In this document: positions 6,476-13,688 of the stretch, in pieces
Numbering within the stretch: the stretch's first letter is position 1
Layout: every line of letters starts with the position of its first letter
Origin: RGIG7213 sp045540335
GTDB lineage: Bacteria; Bacillota; Clostridia; Oscillospirales; CAG-272
Direction of reading: 5' to 3'
Length of the DNA stretch: 25,071 bases
Assembly: GCA_045540335.1 (NCBI GenBank)
Contig: JAZQHC010000033.1
Location: forward strand, 1 to 25,071
The notes under the pieces: model-generated
What the model was told of the DNA's origin: nothing
Database searches by the model: none
What the model saw: the letters and a program-made list of their open reading frames with translations, nothing else
Made by a program: the position numbers and the translations under genes

Positions 6476-8650
6476 TTATTTTTCAAACGTAGCAAAGTAC
6501 GCCGCTTGTCTTAATATACCTGCTATATTCGCATCTGTTGCTTTGCCGTTGTAGTTAACCGTTCTCGGGTCAACCCTGAAGATAGATGCAAATATCGTAT
6601 ATGCCGCCAGTGTAGAGCCGTTTGTAGATGGGTGGTACAAGTCTGCCGCAAGGTGCAGGTTGATGTTGCTTCCGTGCGCTTGGTAAACGTCTGTAAAGGC
6701 ACGTCCAACGTGTGCCATTATACCGCCTATCTCATAGCCTATATTATCGTACGCGTTGCGAAGCATTTTTTCCATCGCAACCGTTCCGCCCAAAGCGGCG
6801 GTCGTTCCGTGGCTGGGGTGGAAGCCCCACGTTTGATAGAATACCACCTGTGCCCCATAGCTTCTTACAAGCGCCGCAAGACTTCTTGAAGCGGAATAGA
6901 ACGTCGAGGGGTTGTATATAGGCGTCGTGCTTTGTTCTTGAAGTATAACGTAATCGTACTTTGTTGCATTCAACGCGCTGGTAATCTCTGCAGCGTACTT
7001 ACCGGAACCTACATAATTCGCCAGCAAAGCGCCGCCGTGTTCAATAACCTTTACGTTTACACTGTATCCCGCGGCAGCACAAAGGGGTGCAAATATTTCA
7101 CCGCCCAAGCCGTGATACCACGTAAAGCTGTTACCGATAAACAAGATATTGTACGTCTTGTTCTTCGGCAAAACGGGTGTGTAACTGCCGGTCATATTTT
7201 CCAGCGTAAACTTCTGTGCTTCAGAATCGTTGAAGGTGTAAATATCAACGTTTTGCGCATGGTTGAACTCACCGGCGTAAATATCAAGTACAAATTGCTT
7301 TGAAAGCGCAGACGAAAGTATTACCTTACCGTCTTTAATATACAAGTTCCATAATTGCGCGGCAGATCTGTTGCCGTTATACAATTGAACGTTTGTAAGG
7401 TTTGCCGCAGCAGCACCTGAAACGTCAAGCGCTTTATTTATCTGGTCCATATTTTTGATGAAATACGAGCCGTCTGCCTGGCGTTCAAACCTCCACATTT
7501 CACCGGGCTGGTTCTTTATGGTGTAGAGCGCCACATTGGAATCGCGGTAGTTTATACGCTTGCCGCCTGCGCTGATAGTTGCATAGAACACATCGCCCAG
7601 ATCGGATTTTGAAACGATATCAAGGTAGTTCTTTGACGTATCAAGCGAGATCTTCGAAATCAAGAATCTCTGTGCAACGGATTCGCTGAATTCGTAAAGT
7701 GCAACGTTTGCGTTATTCGCATCTGATGCACCATCAACGTTAAGCGAAAGGTTCTTGGCCGATTTCGGGAAAAGAACGTATCCGCCATCGGTAGAATCAA
7801 CGATAAACCAGCTTTGTCCTTCAGAACCGCTTTCTTTATAAACCTTAACGTCCATGTTCAATTCCGGCCCGCCGTTAAGGTCAAGCACCTTGCCGTATGC
7901 AAGGTTTTTAATCAAATACGTTCCGTCAGAATTACGCGTGAAGTGCCACGTTTGTTCTGCAGAAAGATTTTTGTTGTACGCAACAACGCTGTTGTGGCCC
8001 GTATAGCTTGCCATCAAAGAGTTATCTGTGTAAACAAGGTCGATAGTAGCGTAAAAGTCTGTTCCGAGGTCTTTCGGCTCTCTTTGCAATAACGGAACTT
8101 CAACCAATTCAATATCAGGTGCAGGTGTTTTTTCGGATATTGCATACGAACTCATCAATCTGACGTCGTCTGAGGTAAGCTTTCCGTCGCCGTTGTAATC
8201 CATAGCGATCATCATATCGCCGGCGTAGGCAGCGCCCTCTATATACTTTTTGGCACGTATAACGTCTTTTGCGGTAACAAGCGCATCCCCGTCAAGGTCG
8301 CCGTTTACGATAATCTTCAACGTATCATCAGATGCCAATGAAGAAAGCGTGTAGCCCGTACCAAGTAAAGAGTTTTTGCCTACGAAAGCACCATCATTAT
8401 CCCTTATAAAGCAAGATTCCTCAAATGCGTCTAAAACGTAATACGCTTTAGAACCTGCGGAAATATTTAAAACCATGCCGTTTTCAATAACAAGGTCGGA
8501 ACCATCTACCAAAGTAAACCCGTCAACCGACGTTGCAGAAGCAACGCCCTCGTCTGCCGAGGCACTAATAGTAGCAAAGACGGCAGCCGCAATAAACGTA
8601 AATGCGATTATTGAAGCCACAACTTTATTGAATAATACAGTTTTTTTCAT
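6476..8650 (-). CDS. Secreted multidomain protein: dockerin-like, tandem ricin-type lectins, SGNH hydrolase
   Basis: 724 residues. Domains in order: signal peptide (1-32); a small beta-rich region (about 40-115) resembling a dockerin-associated X-type module; a dockerin type I-like pair of calcium loops, DLDGDALVTAKD (118-129) and DYNGDGKLTSDD (151-162), each followed by a helix; two ricin-type beta-trefoil regions (about 195-333 and 352-485) with repeated Q-x-W/F marks such as AEQTWHF, EGQSWFI, AQRFLI and AAQLWNL; and a C-terminal SGNH domain (about 498-722) with GNSFT (Ser508), HGG, LQEQS, QTWG and DLYHPS (Asp670, His673). It is probably an exported carbohydrate esterase that binds glycans and could dock to a cohesin. 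Paralogue of the 381-1319 lipoprotein. SD GGAGG precedes the ATG. Only 35 bases separate it from the CD1247-like gene upstream, with no visible promoter. Confidence 0.88.
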   Translation of the reverse strand: MKKTVLFNKVVASIIAFTFIAAAVFATISASADEGVASATSVDGFTLVDGSDLVIENGMVLNISAGSKAYYVLDAFEESCFIRDNDGAFVGKNSLLGTGYTLSSLASDDTLKIIVNGDLDGDALVTAKDVIRAKKYIEGAAYAGDMMIAMDYNGDGKLTSDDVRLMSSYAISEKTPAPDIELVEVPLLQREPKDLGTDFYATIDLVYTDNSLMASYTGHNSVVAYNKNLSAEQTWHFTRNSDGTYLIKNLAYGKVLDLNGGPELNMDVKVYKESGSEGQSWFIVDSTDGGYVLFPKSAKNLSLNVDGASDANNANVALYEFSESVAQRFLISKISLDTSKNYLDIVSKSDLGDVFYATISAGGKRINYRDSNVALYTIKNQPGEMWRFERQADGSYFIKNMDQINKALDVSGAAAANLTNVQLYNGNRSAAQLWNLYIKDGKVILSSALSKQFVLDIYAGEFNHAQNVDIYTFNDSEAQKFTLENMTGSYTPVLPKNKTYNILFIGNSFTWYHGLGGEIFAPLCAAAGYSVNVKVIEHGGALLANYVGSGKYAAEITSALNATKYDYVILQEQSTTPIYNPSTFYSASRSLAALVRSYGAQVVFYQTWGFHPSHGTTAALGGTVAMEKMLRNAYDNIGYEIGGIMAHVGRAFTDVYQAHGSNINLHLAADLYHPSTNGSTLAAYTIFASIFRVDPRTVNYNGKATDANIAGILRQAAYFATFEK

Positions 8651-8685
8651 TTTTCCTCCGATTTACGATAAACAAAGACGATATA

Positions 8686-9198
8686 TCAGTCTTCTTTGTC
8701 ATCACAGCAGCAACAGCCGCAGTCTTCTTCATCCTCGTCCTCGTCGTAAATGCAGGAAAATTCTTCGCCGCAAGCAGGGCATATAACGTTTGCCAGATCA
8801 ATGGTAGAGGGCAAACAAATTACCTCTTCGCACGCAGGGCAATTTACTTCGAAAACAACGTCATCATCGTCGTCATCAAACTCGTCGTCATCGTCAAAAT
8901 CGTCGTAGTCATCATCATAGTCATCGTCGCAGCAGTCGCAATCGTCGTCGCAATCGCAGCAGCCGCAGTCGCATTCATCTTCAAAAAGAACCTTTTCAGC
9001 CTCGCCGAGATCCTCGTCGATCTCTTCAATGTAGGCTTCCAATTCGTCGGTCTTTTCTTCAAGATCGCCAACGGTCATGGCAACGTCGCCAAGCACGTCG
9101 ATTATCTTGCGCAAAACAAGTGCCACATCATCATTTTCATCAAGCTTAAGCCCGTCTGCCAAGCCCTTAAGGTATGCTGTTTTTTCGTTAAGCGTCAT
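8686..9198 (-). CDS. CD1247-like acidic, Cys-rich zinc-ribbon protein
   Basis: 170 residues. The N-terminus (1-70; LNEKTAYLKGLADGLKL, IIDVLGDVAMTVGDLEEKTDELEAYIEEIDEDL) matches the helical domain named after Clostridioides difficile CD1247, which in clostridial genomes lies next to efp and pepP, as here. Residues 72-113 are almost entirely Asp and Cys (CDCGCCDCDDDCDCC, then long Asp runs). A zinc ribbon follows, with CPAC at 120-123 and CPAC at 140-143, and the C-terminus is another acidic CGCCCC tail. No function is established for the family. The composition suggests metal binding. The SD lies before the ATG at 9198 and the gene follows efp by 24 bases. Confidence 0.82.
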   Translation of the reverse strand: MTLNEKTAYLKGLADGLKLDENDDVALVLRKIIDVLGDVAMTVGDLEEKTDELEAYIEEIDEDLGEAEKVLFEDECDCGCCDCDDDCDCCDDDYDDDYDDFDDDDEFDDDDDDVVFEVNCPACEEVICLPSTIDLANVICPACGEEFSCIYDEDEDEEDCGCCCCDDKED

Positions 9199-9222
9199 AT
9201 CTGTTCATCCTTTCGGAAATTA

Positions 9223-9783
9223 TTATTTCGCCCTTTCAAGGTATTCGCCCGTTCTCGTATCTATGCGAAGAACGTCGCCTTCGTTGATAAACAACGGAAC
9301 CTTGATAGCAACGCCTGTTTCAAGCGTAGCGGGCTTTGTTGCGCCCTGTGCCGTATCACCCTTGAAGCCGGGGTCTGTCTGGGTTACCGTAAGCTCTACA
9401 AACATGGGGGGTTCAACACTGAATACGTTGCCCTTGTAAGATACGATCTTGCAGATCATTTCTTCTTTTACGAATTTGAAGCTGTCGCTTAACTTATCAG
9501 AGTTAAGGGGCAGCATATCGTAAGTTTCAAGGTCCATAAAGTAGTAAATATCACCGTCGTTGTAGGAATATTGCATATCCTTTCTTTCAACAACTGCTTC
9601 TTCAAACTTATCCGTGGGCGAGAAGGATCTTTCAATAACCGCACCCGTAATAACGTTTTTCATTTTAGTGCGTACGAAAGCCGCGCCTTTACCGGGCTTT
9701 ACGTGTTGGAATTCGATAACCTGCATAACGTTACCGTCCATCTCAAAGGTTTTTCCGTTTCTGAAATCGCCTGCCATTAACAT
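9223..9783 (-). CDS. efp: Translation elongation factor P
   Basis: 186 residues, normal length. EF-P binds ribosomes stalled on polyproline stretches and promotes peptide-bond formation. The three OB-like domains are recognisable: KOW-like N-terminus AGDFRNGKTFEMDGNVMQVIEFQHVKPGKGAAFVRTK, central YNDGDIYYFMDLETYDMLPL, and C-terminal TDPGFKGDTAQGATKPATLETG...VPLFINEGDVLRIDTRTGEYLER. The tip of the loop is KPGKG with Lys32, the position modified in several bacteria; no modifying enzyme is encoded here. The first ATG is kept because GGAGG lies eight bases upstream; a second in-frame ATG (MAGDF) is the conserved family start and also possible. It has its own promoter in the gap after the peptidase gene. 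Confidence 0.97.
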   Translation of the reverse strand: MLMAGDFRNGKTFEMDGNVMQVIEFQHVKPGKGAAFVRTKMKNVITGAVIERSFSPTDKFEEAVVERKDMQYSYNDGDIYYFMDLETYDMLPLNSDKLSDSFKFVKEEMICKIVSYKGNVFSVEPPMFVELTVTQTDPGFKGDTAQGATKPATLETGVAIKVPLFINEGDVLRIDTRTGEYLERAK

Positions 9784-9827
9784 AGGTATATACCTCCAAA
9801 AAATTACTCAAATATTTATGTTTATTC

Positions 9828-9856
9828 ATTATATATTACAACCGTCGCGTTTTCAA
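9828..9856 (-). promoter_or_regulatory. Promoter of efp
   Basis: Minus strand TTGAAA (9851-9856), 17 bases, TATAAT (9828-9833), in the 110-base gap between the peptidase gene and efp. It allows efp and downstream genes to be transcribed independently. Confidence 0.8.
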
Positions 9857-9893
9857 GCCGATACAATAATATTTTAAAAATAGACTTAAAATA

Positions 9894-10961
9894 TTAACAA
9901 ATTTCAATAAGCTCCTTCGTGCATTCGGTAATATTTGCGGCAGTTGAATCGCAAATTACAACCATGTCTTCAATACGCACCCCGTACCTGCCGGGGATAT
10001 ATACGCCGGGCTCTACCGTTACAACGTTGCCGCGCTGTAATTCTTCACCCTTTGCCGCAGGCGACAAACGCGGGCTTTCGTGTATCTGCAGCCCTACGCC
10101 GTGACCAAGGCTGTGCCCGAATGCGCCCTTATACCACTTATCCAAAATTACGCGCGCGGTCTTATCCGCAGCAAAGCAATCGCGCCCGCCGCTTTGCAGA
10201 TAATCAAGGGCGGCAAGCTGTGCTTCAAGCACCCTATCGTACATAGAACGCATCCGCGAGGTTGCCTTGCCTATGCACACGGTGCGCGTCATATCGCTTC
10301 TGTAACCGTTATACACGGCACCGAAATCCATAGTAACGAAGCCCTTGCCGATAACCCTGTTTTGCGGAACGCCGTGCGGCATCGACGTTGCGCTTCCGCT
10401 GATGGCTATGGTATCAAACGCACTTGCCTGTGCACCGCATTTGCGCATAAAAAAGTCAAGCTGAAGGGCAAGCTCGGTTTCGGTCATTTCCCTTCTTAAT
10501 AAGGGCAGTATATGGTTAAACGCCTTTTCGGCTATCCGCTGGGCTTGGCGGATGCTTTCTATCTCGTCGTCGTCCTTTACGGCGCGGATATTTTTAAAAA
10601 ACGAGCCGCACGGGATGAAATTTATAAAGTCGTATTTTTCCTTCATTTTTTCAAAATCCCTTACGGATACCTCTTCATCCTCAAACATAACGTTTTTGCA
10701 AACGGTATCCTCAAAAAGGTCGCTTAACGTGTCCGGCATAAGCCTTAATGCCTCTAACCCGTCTTGATTTTTAACAGCCTCGTCTGCCGCTTCTATATAT
10801 CTGAAATCGCACAAAATAAAAGTGCCGTTTTTCGTTACAAGCACGTACCCATCGGTAAAATCAAATCCGCAGGCAAAATACCTGTTCACATCAGAGGTAA
10901 CAAGCACGCCGTCGATACCGTCGGGCAGATTTTTTATTATTTTTTCGTATTTTCCGTTCAC
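9894..10961 (-). CDS. pepP: M24-family Xaa-Pro aminopeptidase
   Basis: 355 residues. A cytoplasmic metallopeptidase removing N-terminal residues that precede proline. The N-terminal creatinase-like domain (about 1-125) is followed by the pita-bread catalytic domain. Metal ligands are visible: DFGAVYNGYRSDMTRT (Asp212, Asp223), GHSLGHGVGLQIHESP (His287, with His294 nearby), VTVEPGVY (Glu317) and VRIEDMV (Glu331). The start is GTG, preceded by GAGGAG eight bases upstream; no better ATG is nearby. Linkage to efp and the CD1247-like gene is common in clostridia. The promoter at 11000-11028 is in the divergent gap with the ytvI-like gene. Confidence 0.93.
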   Translation of the reverse strand: MNGKYEKIIKNLPDGIDGVLVTSDVNRYFACGFDFTDGYVLVTKNGTFILCDFRYIEAADEAVKNQDGLEALRLMPDTLSDLFEDTVCKNVMFEDEEVSVRDFEKMKEKYDFINFIPCGSFFKNIRAVKDDDEIESIRQAQRIAEKAFNHILPLLRREMTETELALQLDFFMRKCGAQASAFDTIAISGSATSMPHGVPQNRVIGKGFVTMDFGAVYNGYRSDMTRTVCIGKATSRMRSMYDRVLEAQLAALDYLQSGGRDCFAADKTARVILDKWYKGAFGHSLGHGVGLQIHESPRLSPAAKGEELQRGNVVTVEPGVYIPGRYGVRIEDMVVICDSTAANITECTKELIEIC

Positions 10962-10999
10962 TTTATAAACTCCTCAATAAGAATAAACCAACCGCGATA

Positions 11000-11028
11000 A
11001 TTATATAATAATCATAAGGAAAAATCAA
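11000..11028 (-). promoter_or_regulatory. Promoter of the peptidase gene
   Basis: Minus strand TTGATT (11023-11028), 17 bases, TATAAT (11000-11005). The A/T-rich core also reads TATAAT on the plus strand (11004-11009) but lacks a matching -35 there. Confidence 0.7.
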
Positions 11029-11078
11029 TAGAATTATTCGATTTTAAAACTAACTTCAGCACAAAAAGGATGTAAACG

Positions 11079-12143
11079 ATGAATCTTCCGAAAGATAACC
11101 CCCAAAGAATAACCACGATAATACTGTATATCGCCGCCGCGTGCGCGGCAGGCTACGTGTTTTTAAAGTATCTGTTCGGTGCGTTTTTGCCGTTTGGGGC
11201 GGCGTTTTTGCTTGCCGCGGCATTGCGCCCCGCCTTCGGGCTGATACGTTACAGAACAAACCTTTCAAGAAGAATATGCGCCGCGCTGCTCGTTTCCGTA
11301 TGCGGTTTTTTTGCCGCCTCGCTGATATATATTTTCTCGTGCAAGCTGTATGAAGAGGCGTTGCACCTTTCCTCAAATCTGTCGCAATCAAGCCTGTTTT
11401 CATCTGAAAATATATATTCTTCCGTACCGTTTTTTAAAAACCTTGCATCAAATCCGATAGCAAAAATGATAACCAAGGCGGCGCAAAGCGCAGGCTTCGA
11501 CGCGTTAAGCGGTATATCTACGTTCGTTGCCGAAAGATTTCCGCAAATATTGGCAAAAATTGCCGAATTTCTTCCTTCTTTTCTTTTTGCGTGCGTAGTA
11601 TTTGTTTTTTCGGGGGTATATTTTCTTTCCGACTACGCACAGATAAAGGATTTCTTCAAAAGCCGTATGTCTGATAAAAATTTCAGCAAATTCGGATTTA
11701 TCAAACGCGAAAGCGTAAGGGCGGCAAGCGGTATTTTAAAGGGATATTTTCTTTTGTTCTGCATGACGTTTGCCATGCTGCTTGCAGGCTTTTTTATTCT
11801 CGGCACGAAATACGCGTTTATTCTGGCGTTGCTTACGGCATTCGTAGATATTCTGCCGCTTGTCGGCACGGGTATCGTTCTTATCCCGTGGGGGCTGATA
11901 GAATTGGCGCAGGGCAACGTAAAAAGCGCGGTAATACTTGTCTGCATTTTCGCGGTAATAACGGTGGTGCGCCAGCTTGCCGAGCCTGCCGTTCTGGGAA
12001 AGCAGGCAGGGCTTCACCCGTTGGCTTCAATGTTTTTTATGTATATCGGATTTTCCCTGTTCGGATTAAAGGGTATGATACTTGCCCCCGCCGTAGCGGG
12101 AATAGTAAAAAACGTATCCGCAAGCGGAGATAAAAATAAATGA
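11079..12143 (+). CDS. ytvI: YtvI-like sporulation membrane protein (AI-2E transporter superfamily)
   Basis: 354 residues, normal family length. A polytopic membrane protein of the AI-2E/PerM-type family: paired N-terminal helices (about 14-58, including YLFGAFLPFGAAFLLAAALRP), a helix at about 67-88, a soluble or amphipathic central region (about 90-160), then several C-terminal helices with the hallmark segment ALLTAFVDILPLVGTGIVLIPWGLIELAQGN. The order and the RP..L pattern after the second helix fit the clostridial and Bacillus YtvI branch, annotated as a sporulation integral membrane protein with unknown cargo. The start ATG has AAAAGGATG upstream. No terminator separates it from the infC promoter, which begins 20 bases after its stop. 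Confidence 0.82.
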   Translation: MNLPKDNPQRITTIILYIAAACAAGYVFLKYLFGAFLPFGAAFLLAAALRPAFGLIRYRTNLSRRICAALLVSVCGFFAASLIYIFSCKLYEEALHLSSNLSQSSLFSSENIYSSVPFFKNLASNPIAKMITKAAQSAGFDALSGISTFVAERFPQILAKIAEFLPSFLFACVVFVFSGVYFLSDYAQIKDFFKSRMSDKNFSKFGFIKRESVRAASGILKGYFLLFCMTFAMLLAGFFILGTKYAFILALLTAFVDILPLVGTGIVLIPWGLIELAQGNVKSAVILVCIFAVITVVRQLAEPAVLGKQAGLHPLASMFFMYIGFSLFGLKGMILAPAVAGIVKNVSASGDKNK

Positions 12144-12162
12144 TGAAAATTTAAAAAACGAC

Positions 12163-12191
12163 TTGACAAACGCGCCGAAATATGTTATTAT
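12163..12191 (+). promoter_or_regulatory. Promoter of the infC-rpmI-rplT operon
   Basis: TTGACA (12163-12168), 17 bases, TATTAT (12186-12191). Transcription would start near 12198 and give a leader of about 148 bases. Confidence 0.85.
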
Positions 12192-12197
12192 GGCTCG

Positions 12198-12345
12198 TAC
12201 AAAGAAGCAGAAACGATAATTCCGTATCTCACCGTCACCGATAGCGGCTGCCGGTTAATATTAAAAAACGGCGCGTTGTGCCGTAATTTTGATATGCGGG
12301 AAAATTGTTTCACCGCATTTTTTCGTTTTTGGGAGGTGTTTGGCA
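12198..12345 (+). promoter_or_regulatory. L20-type attenuation leader of infC-rpmI-rplT
   Basis: The 148-base untranslated leader folds into several helices: GAAACG / CGTATC around 12210-12236 followed by TCTCACC, ACCG / CGGT near 12237-12256, and ACGGC / GCCGT near 12268-12284. It ends in an intrinsic terminator directly before the SD. In Firmicutes this operon is repressed by ribosomal protein L20 binding a leader that mimics its 23S rRNA site and favours termination. Position, terminator and the TCTCACC element fit that class. The alignment to the L20 leader model was not run. Confidence 0.75.
12294..12330 (+). terminator. Attenuator (intrinsic terminator) before infC
   Basis: ATGCGG-GAAA, loop ATTG, TTTC-A-CCGCAT, then TTTTTCGTTTTT. 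Ten base pairs with one bulged A. The GGGAGG Shine-Dalgarno begins right after the last T, so termination and translation signals abut. Confidence 0.85.
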
Positions 12346-12879
12346 ATAAGCACGAAGGATCTTATAATCAATGACAACATAAAGCTGCCCCAAGTAAGGG
12401 TAGTGGGGGATGATGGCGAAGCCCTCGGAATAATGAGCGCCGACGAAGCGCGCGAGATAGCATACGACAGAGGGTTGGATCTCGTTCTTATCGCACCCGC
12501 GGCACAACCGCCCGTGTGCAAAATAATTGATTACGGCAAATACCGCTTCGACCGTGACAAAAAAGAAAAAGAAGCAAGAAAAAAACAGCAAAGTGCAGAA
12601 GTTAAGGAAATACAGCTTTCTCTTACCATCGACACGCACGATTTCGAAACGAAGGTAAAGCACGCGCACCGTTTCCTTAAAGGGATGGACAAAGTCAAGG
12701 TCGTTGTAAGATTCAGGGGAAGGCAGATCACACACCAAAGCATGGGCTACGATATACTTCAACGCTTTGCAGACGCTTGTGCAGAATACGGTGCAGCAGA
12801 TAAGCCGCCGGTTGCAGAAGGCAGAAACATCACATTGATGCTTGCCCCTATCAAACCCGATGCCAAAAACAAAGGTTAA
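12346..12879 (+). CDS. infC: Translation initiation factor IF-3, probable AUA start
   Basis: 177 residues. IF-3 binds the 30S subunit, keeps it free of 50S and proofreads start codons. The N-domain includes LIINDNIKLPQVRVVGDDGEALGI and LDLVLIAPAAQPPVCKIIDYGKYRFDRDKKEKEA; the C-domain includes VKEIQLSLTIDTHDFETKVKHAHRFLKGMDKVKVVVRFRGRQITH. No ATG, GTG or TTG is well placed. The in-frame ATG at 12289 overlaps the attenuator hairpin and adds non-family sequence, and TTG at 12340 is only three bases from the SD. ATA at 12346 lies nine bases from GGAGG and gives the expected N-terminus (M)STKDLIIND. IF-3 genes commonly use rare starts (AUU in E. coli and Bacillus) for self-regulation. Confidence 0.95.
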   Translation: MSTKDLIINDNIKLPQVRVVGDDGEALGIMSADEAREIAYDRGLDLVLIAPAAQPPVCKIIDYGKYRFDRDKKEKEARKKQQSAEVKEIQLSLTIDTHDFETKVKHAHRFLKGMDKVKVVVRFRGRQITHQSMGYDILQRFADACAEYGAADKPPVAEGRNITLMLAPIKPDAKNKG

Positions 12880-12919
12880 AAATTTATTGTAGATACTGTT
12901 TACAGGAAAGGAAAAAACC

Positions 12920-13117
12920 ATGGGAAAAATGAAGTCACATAAAGCCTCATCCAAAAGATTCAGTCTTACAGGTACAGGCAAGGTTAAGATCAACCACACA
13001 AACCGCCGCCACAAATTGGGCAAGAAAACAACGAAGCGTAAGAGAGATCTTCGTCAAAGAGGATACCTTAGCGATTGCTTCACCAAGACCGTAAAGTCAC
13101 TTATCCCCAAGGATTAA
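12920..13117 (+). CDS. rpmI: 50S ribosomal protein L35
   Basis: 65 residues, standard size. Strongly basic with the family pattern KMKSHKASSKRFSLTGTGKVK, NRRHKLGKKTTKRKRDLRQ and a C-terminal VKSLIPKD. The ATG is preceded by AGGAAAGG at suitable spacing. It sits between infC (40 bases away) and rplT (23 bases away), the classical operon order, and is expected to share the L20-controlled leader upstream of infC. Confidence 0.98.
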   Translation: MGKMKSHKASSKRFSLTGTGKVKINHTNRRHKLGKKTTKRKRDLRQRGYLSDCFTKTVKSLIPKD

Positions 13118-13140
13118 TGTAGAATAGGAGGAAATGTAAA

Positions 13141-13500
13141 ATGGCAAGAATTAAAGGCGCATTGGCAACTCGTAAGAGAAGAAATAAAATGCTTAAGCTT
13201 GCAAAAGGCTACTGGGGTGCAAAAAGCAAGCACTTCAAGATGGCTAAACAGCAGGTAATGAAAAGCGGTAACTACGCTTTCATCGGCAGAAAACAGAAGA
13301 AGAGAGATTTCCGCCGTCTGTGGATCACCAGAATTTCCGCACAGGCAAAAGTTAACGGCATGAACTATTCCACATTCATGAACGGTCTTAAAAAAGCAGG
13401 CGTTTCCCTTAACCGTAAAATGCTTGCAGAAATCGCTGTTTACGACAAAGATGCATTCGCAACGTTGTGCGAACAGGCTAAAGCAGCACTCAATAAATAA
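13141..13500 (+). CDS. rplT: 50S ribosomal protein L20
   Basis: 119 residues, full length. Early-assembly large-subunit protein that binds 23S rRNA and, in Firmicutes, represses this operon through the infC leader. Family landmarks include MARIKGALATRKRRNKMLKLAKGYWG, a long basic N-terminal extension, FRRLWITRISAQAKVNGMNYSTFMNGL and AGVSLNRKMLAEIAVYD. A strong AGGAGG lies eight bases before the ATG. A strong terminator follows immediately. Confidence 0.98.
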   Translation: MARIKGALATRKRRNKMLKLAKGYWGAKSKHFKMAKQQVMKSGNYAFIGRKQKKRDFRRLWITRISAQAKVNGMNYSTFMNGLKKAGVSLNRKMLAEIAVYDKDAFATLCEQAKAALNK

Positions 13501-13506
13501 TTACCA

Positions 13507-13535
13507 CCCCTCGGCATCAGCCGAGGGGTTTTCTT
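13507..13535 (+). terminator. Terminator of the infC-rpmI-rplT operon
   Basis: Perfect nine-base-pair stem CCCCTCGGC / GCCGAGGGG with loop ATCA, followed by TTTTCTTT, directly after the rplT stop. Confidence 0.95.
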
Positions 13536-13616
13536 TATAACGCACGCAAAGCAACGCTCAAAAAGCCGCCCGTTTTCAAATTTTCACAAATAAATAACAC
13601 AATCCGTGCAGATACA

Positions 13617-13625
13617 TGATATAAT
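13617..13625 (+). promoter_or_regulatory. Extended -10 promoter of the glycan cassette
   Basis: TGATATAAT: a perfect TATAAT (13620-13625) with the TG of an extended -10 motif. The -35 at 17 bases (AACACA) is poor, as often seen with extended -10 promoters. It lies about 63 bases before the first gene of the cassette. Confidence 0.55.
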
Positions 13626-13688
13626 TGATTAAAATGGGTATTTATATCGTGCTTTAAAACGGATTAAAACGAAATTCAAGGGGTAATC

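Noticed and set aside
8850..8960. Tandem trinucleotide repeat (GTC/ATC-rich) as a microsatellite
   Set aside because: It encodes the Asp/Cys tract of the CD1247-like protein with mixed GAC/GAT codons, so it is protein-driven rather than a simple slippage repeat.
11079..12143. Autoinducer-2 exporter
   Set aside because: The superfamily name is historical; sequence order and host point to the YtvI sporulation branch, and no quorum-sensing genes are nearby.
12289..12345. ATG start for infC at 12289
   Set aside because: It overlaps the attenuator stem and T-run, has no SD, and adds non-conserved residues.
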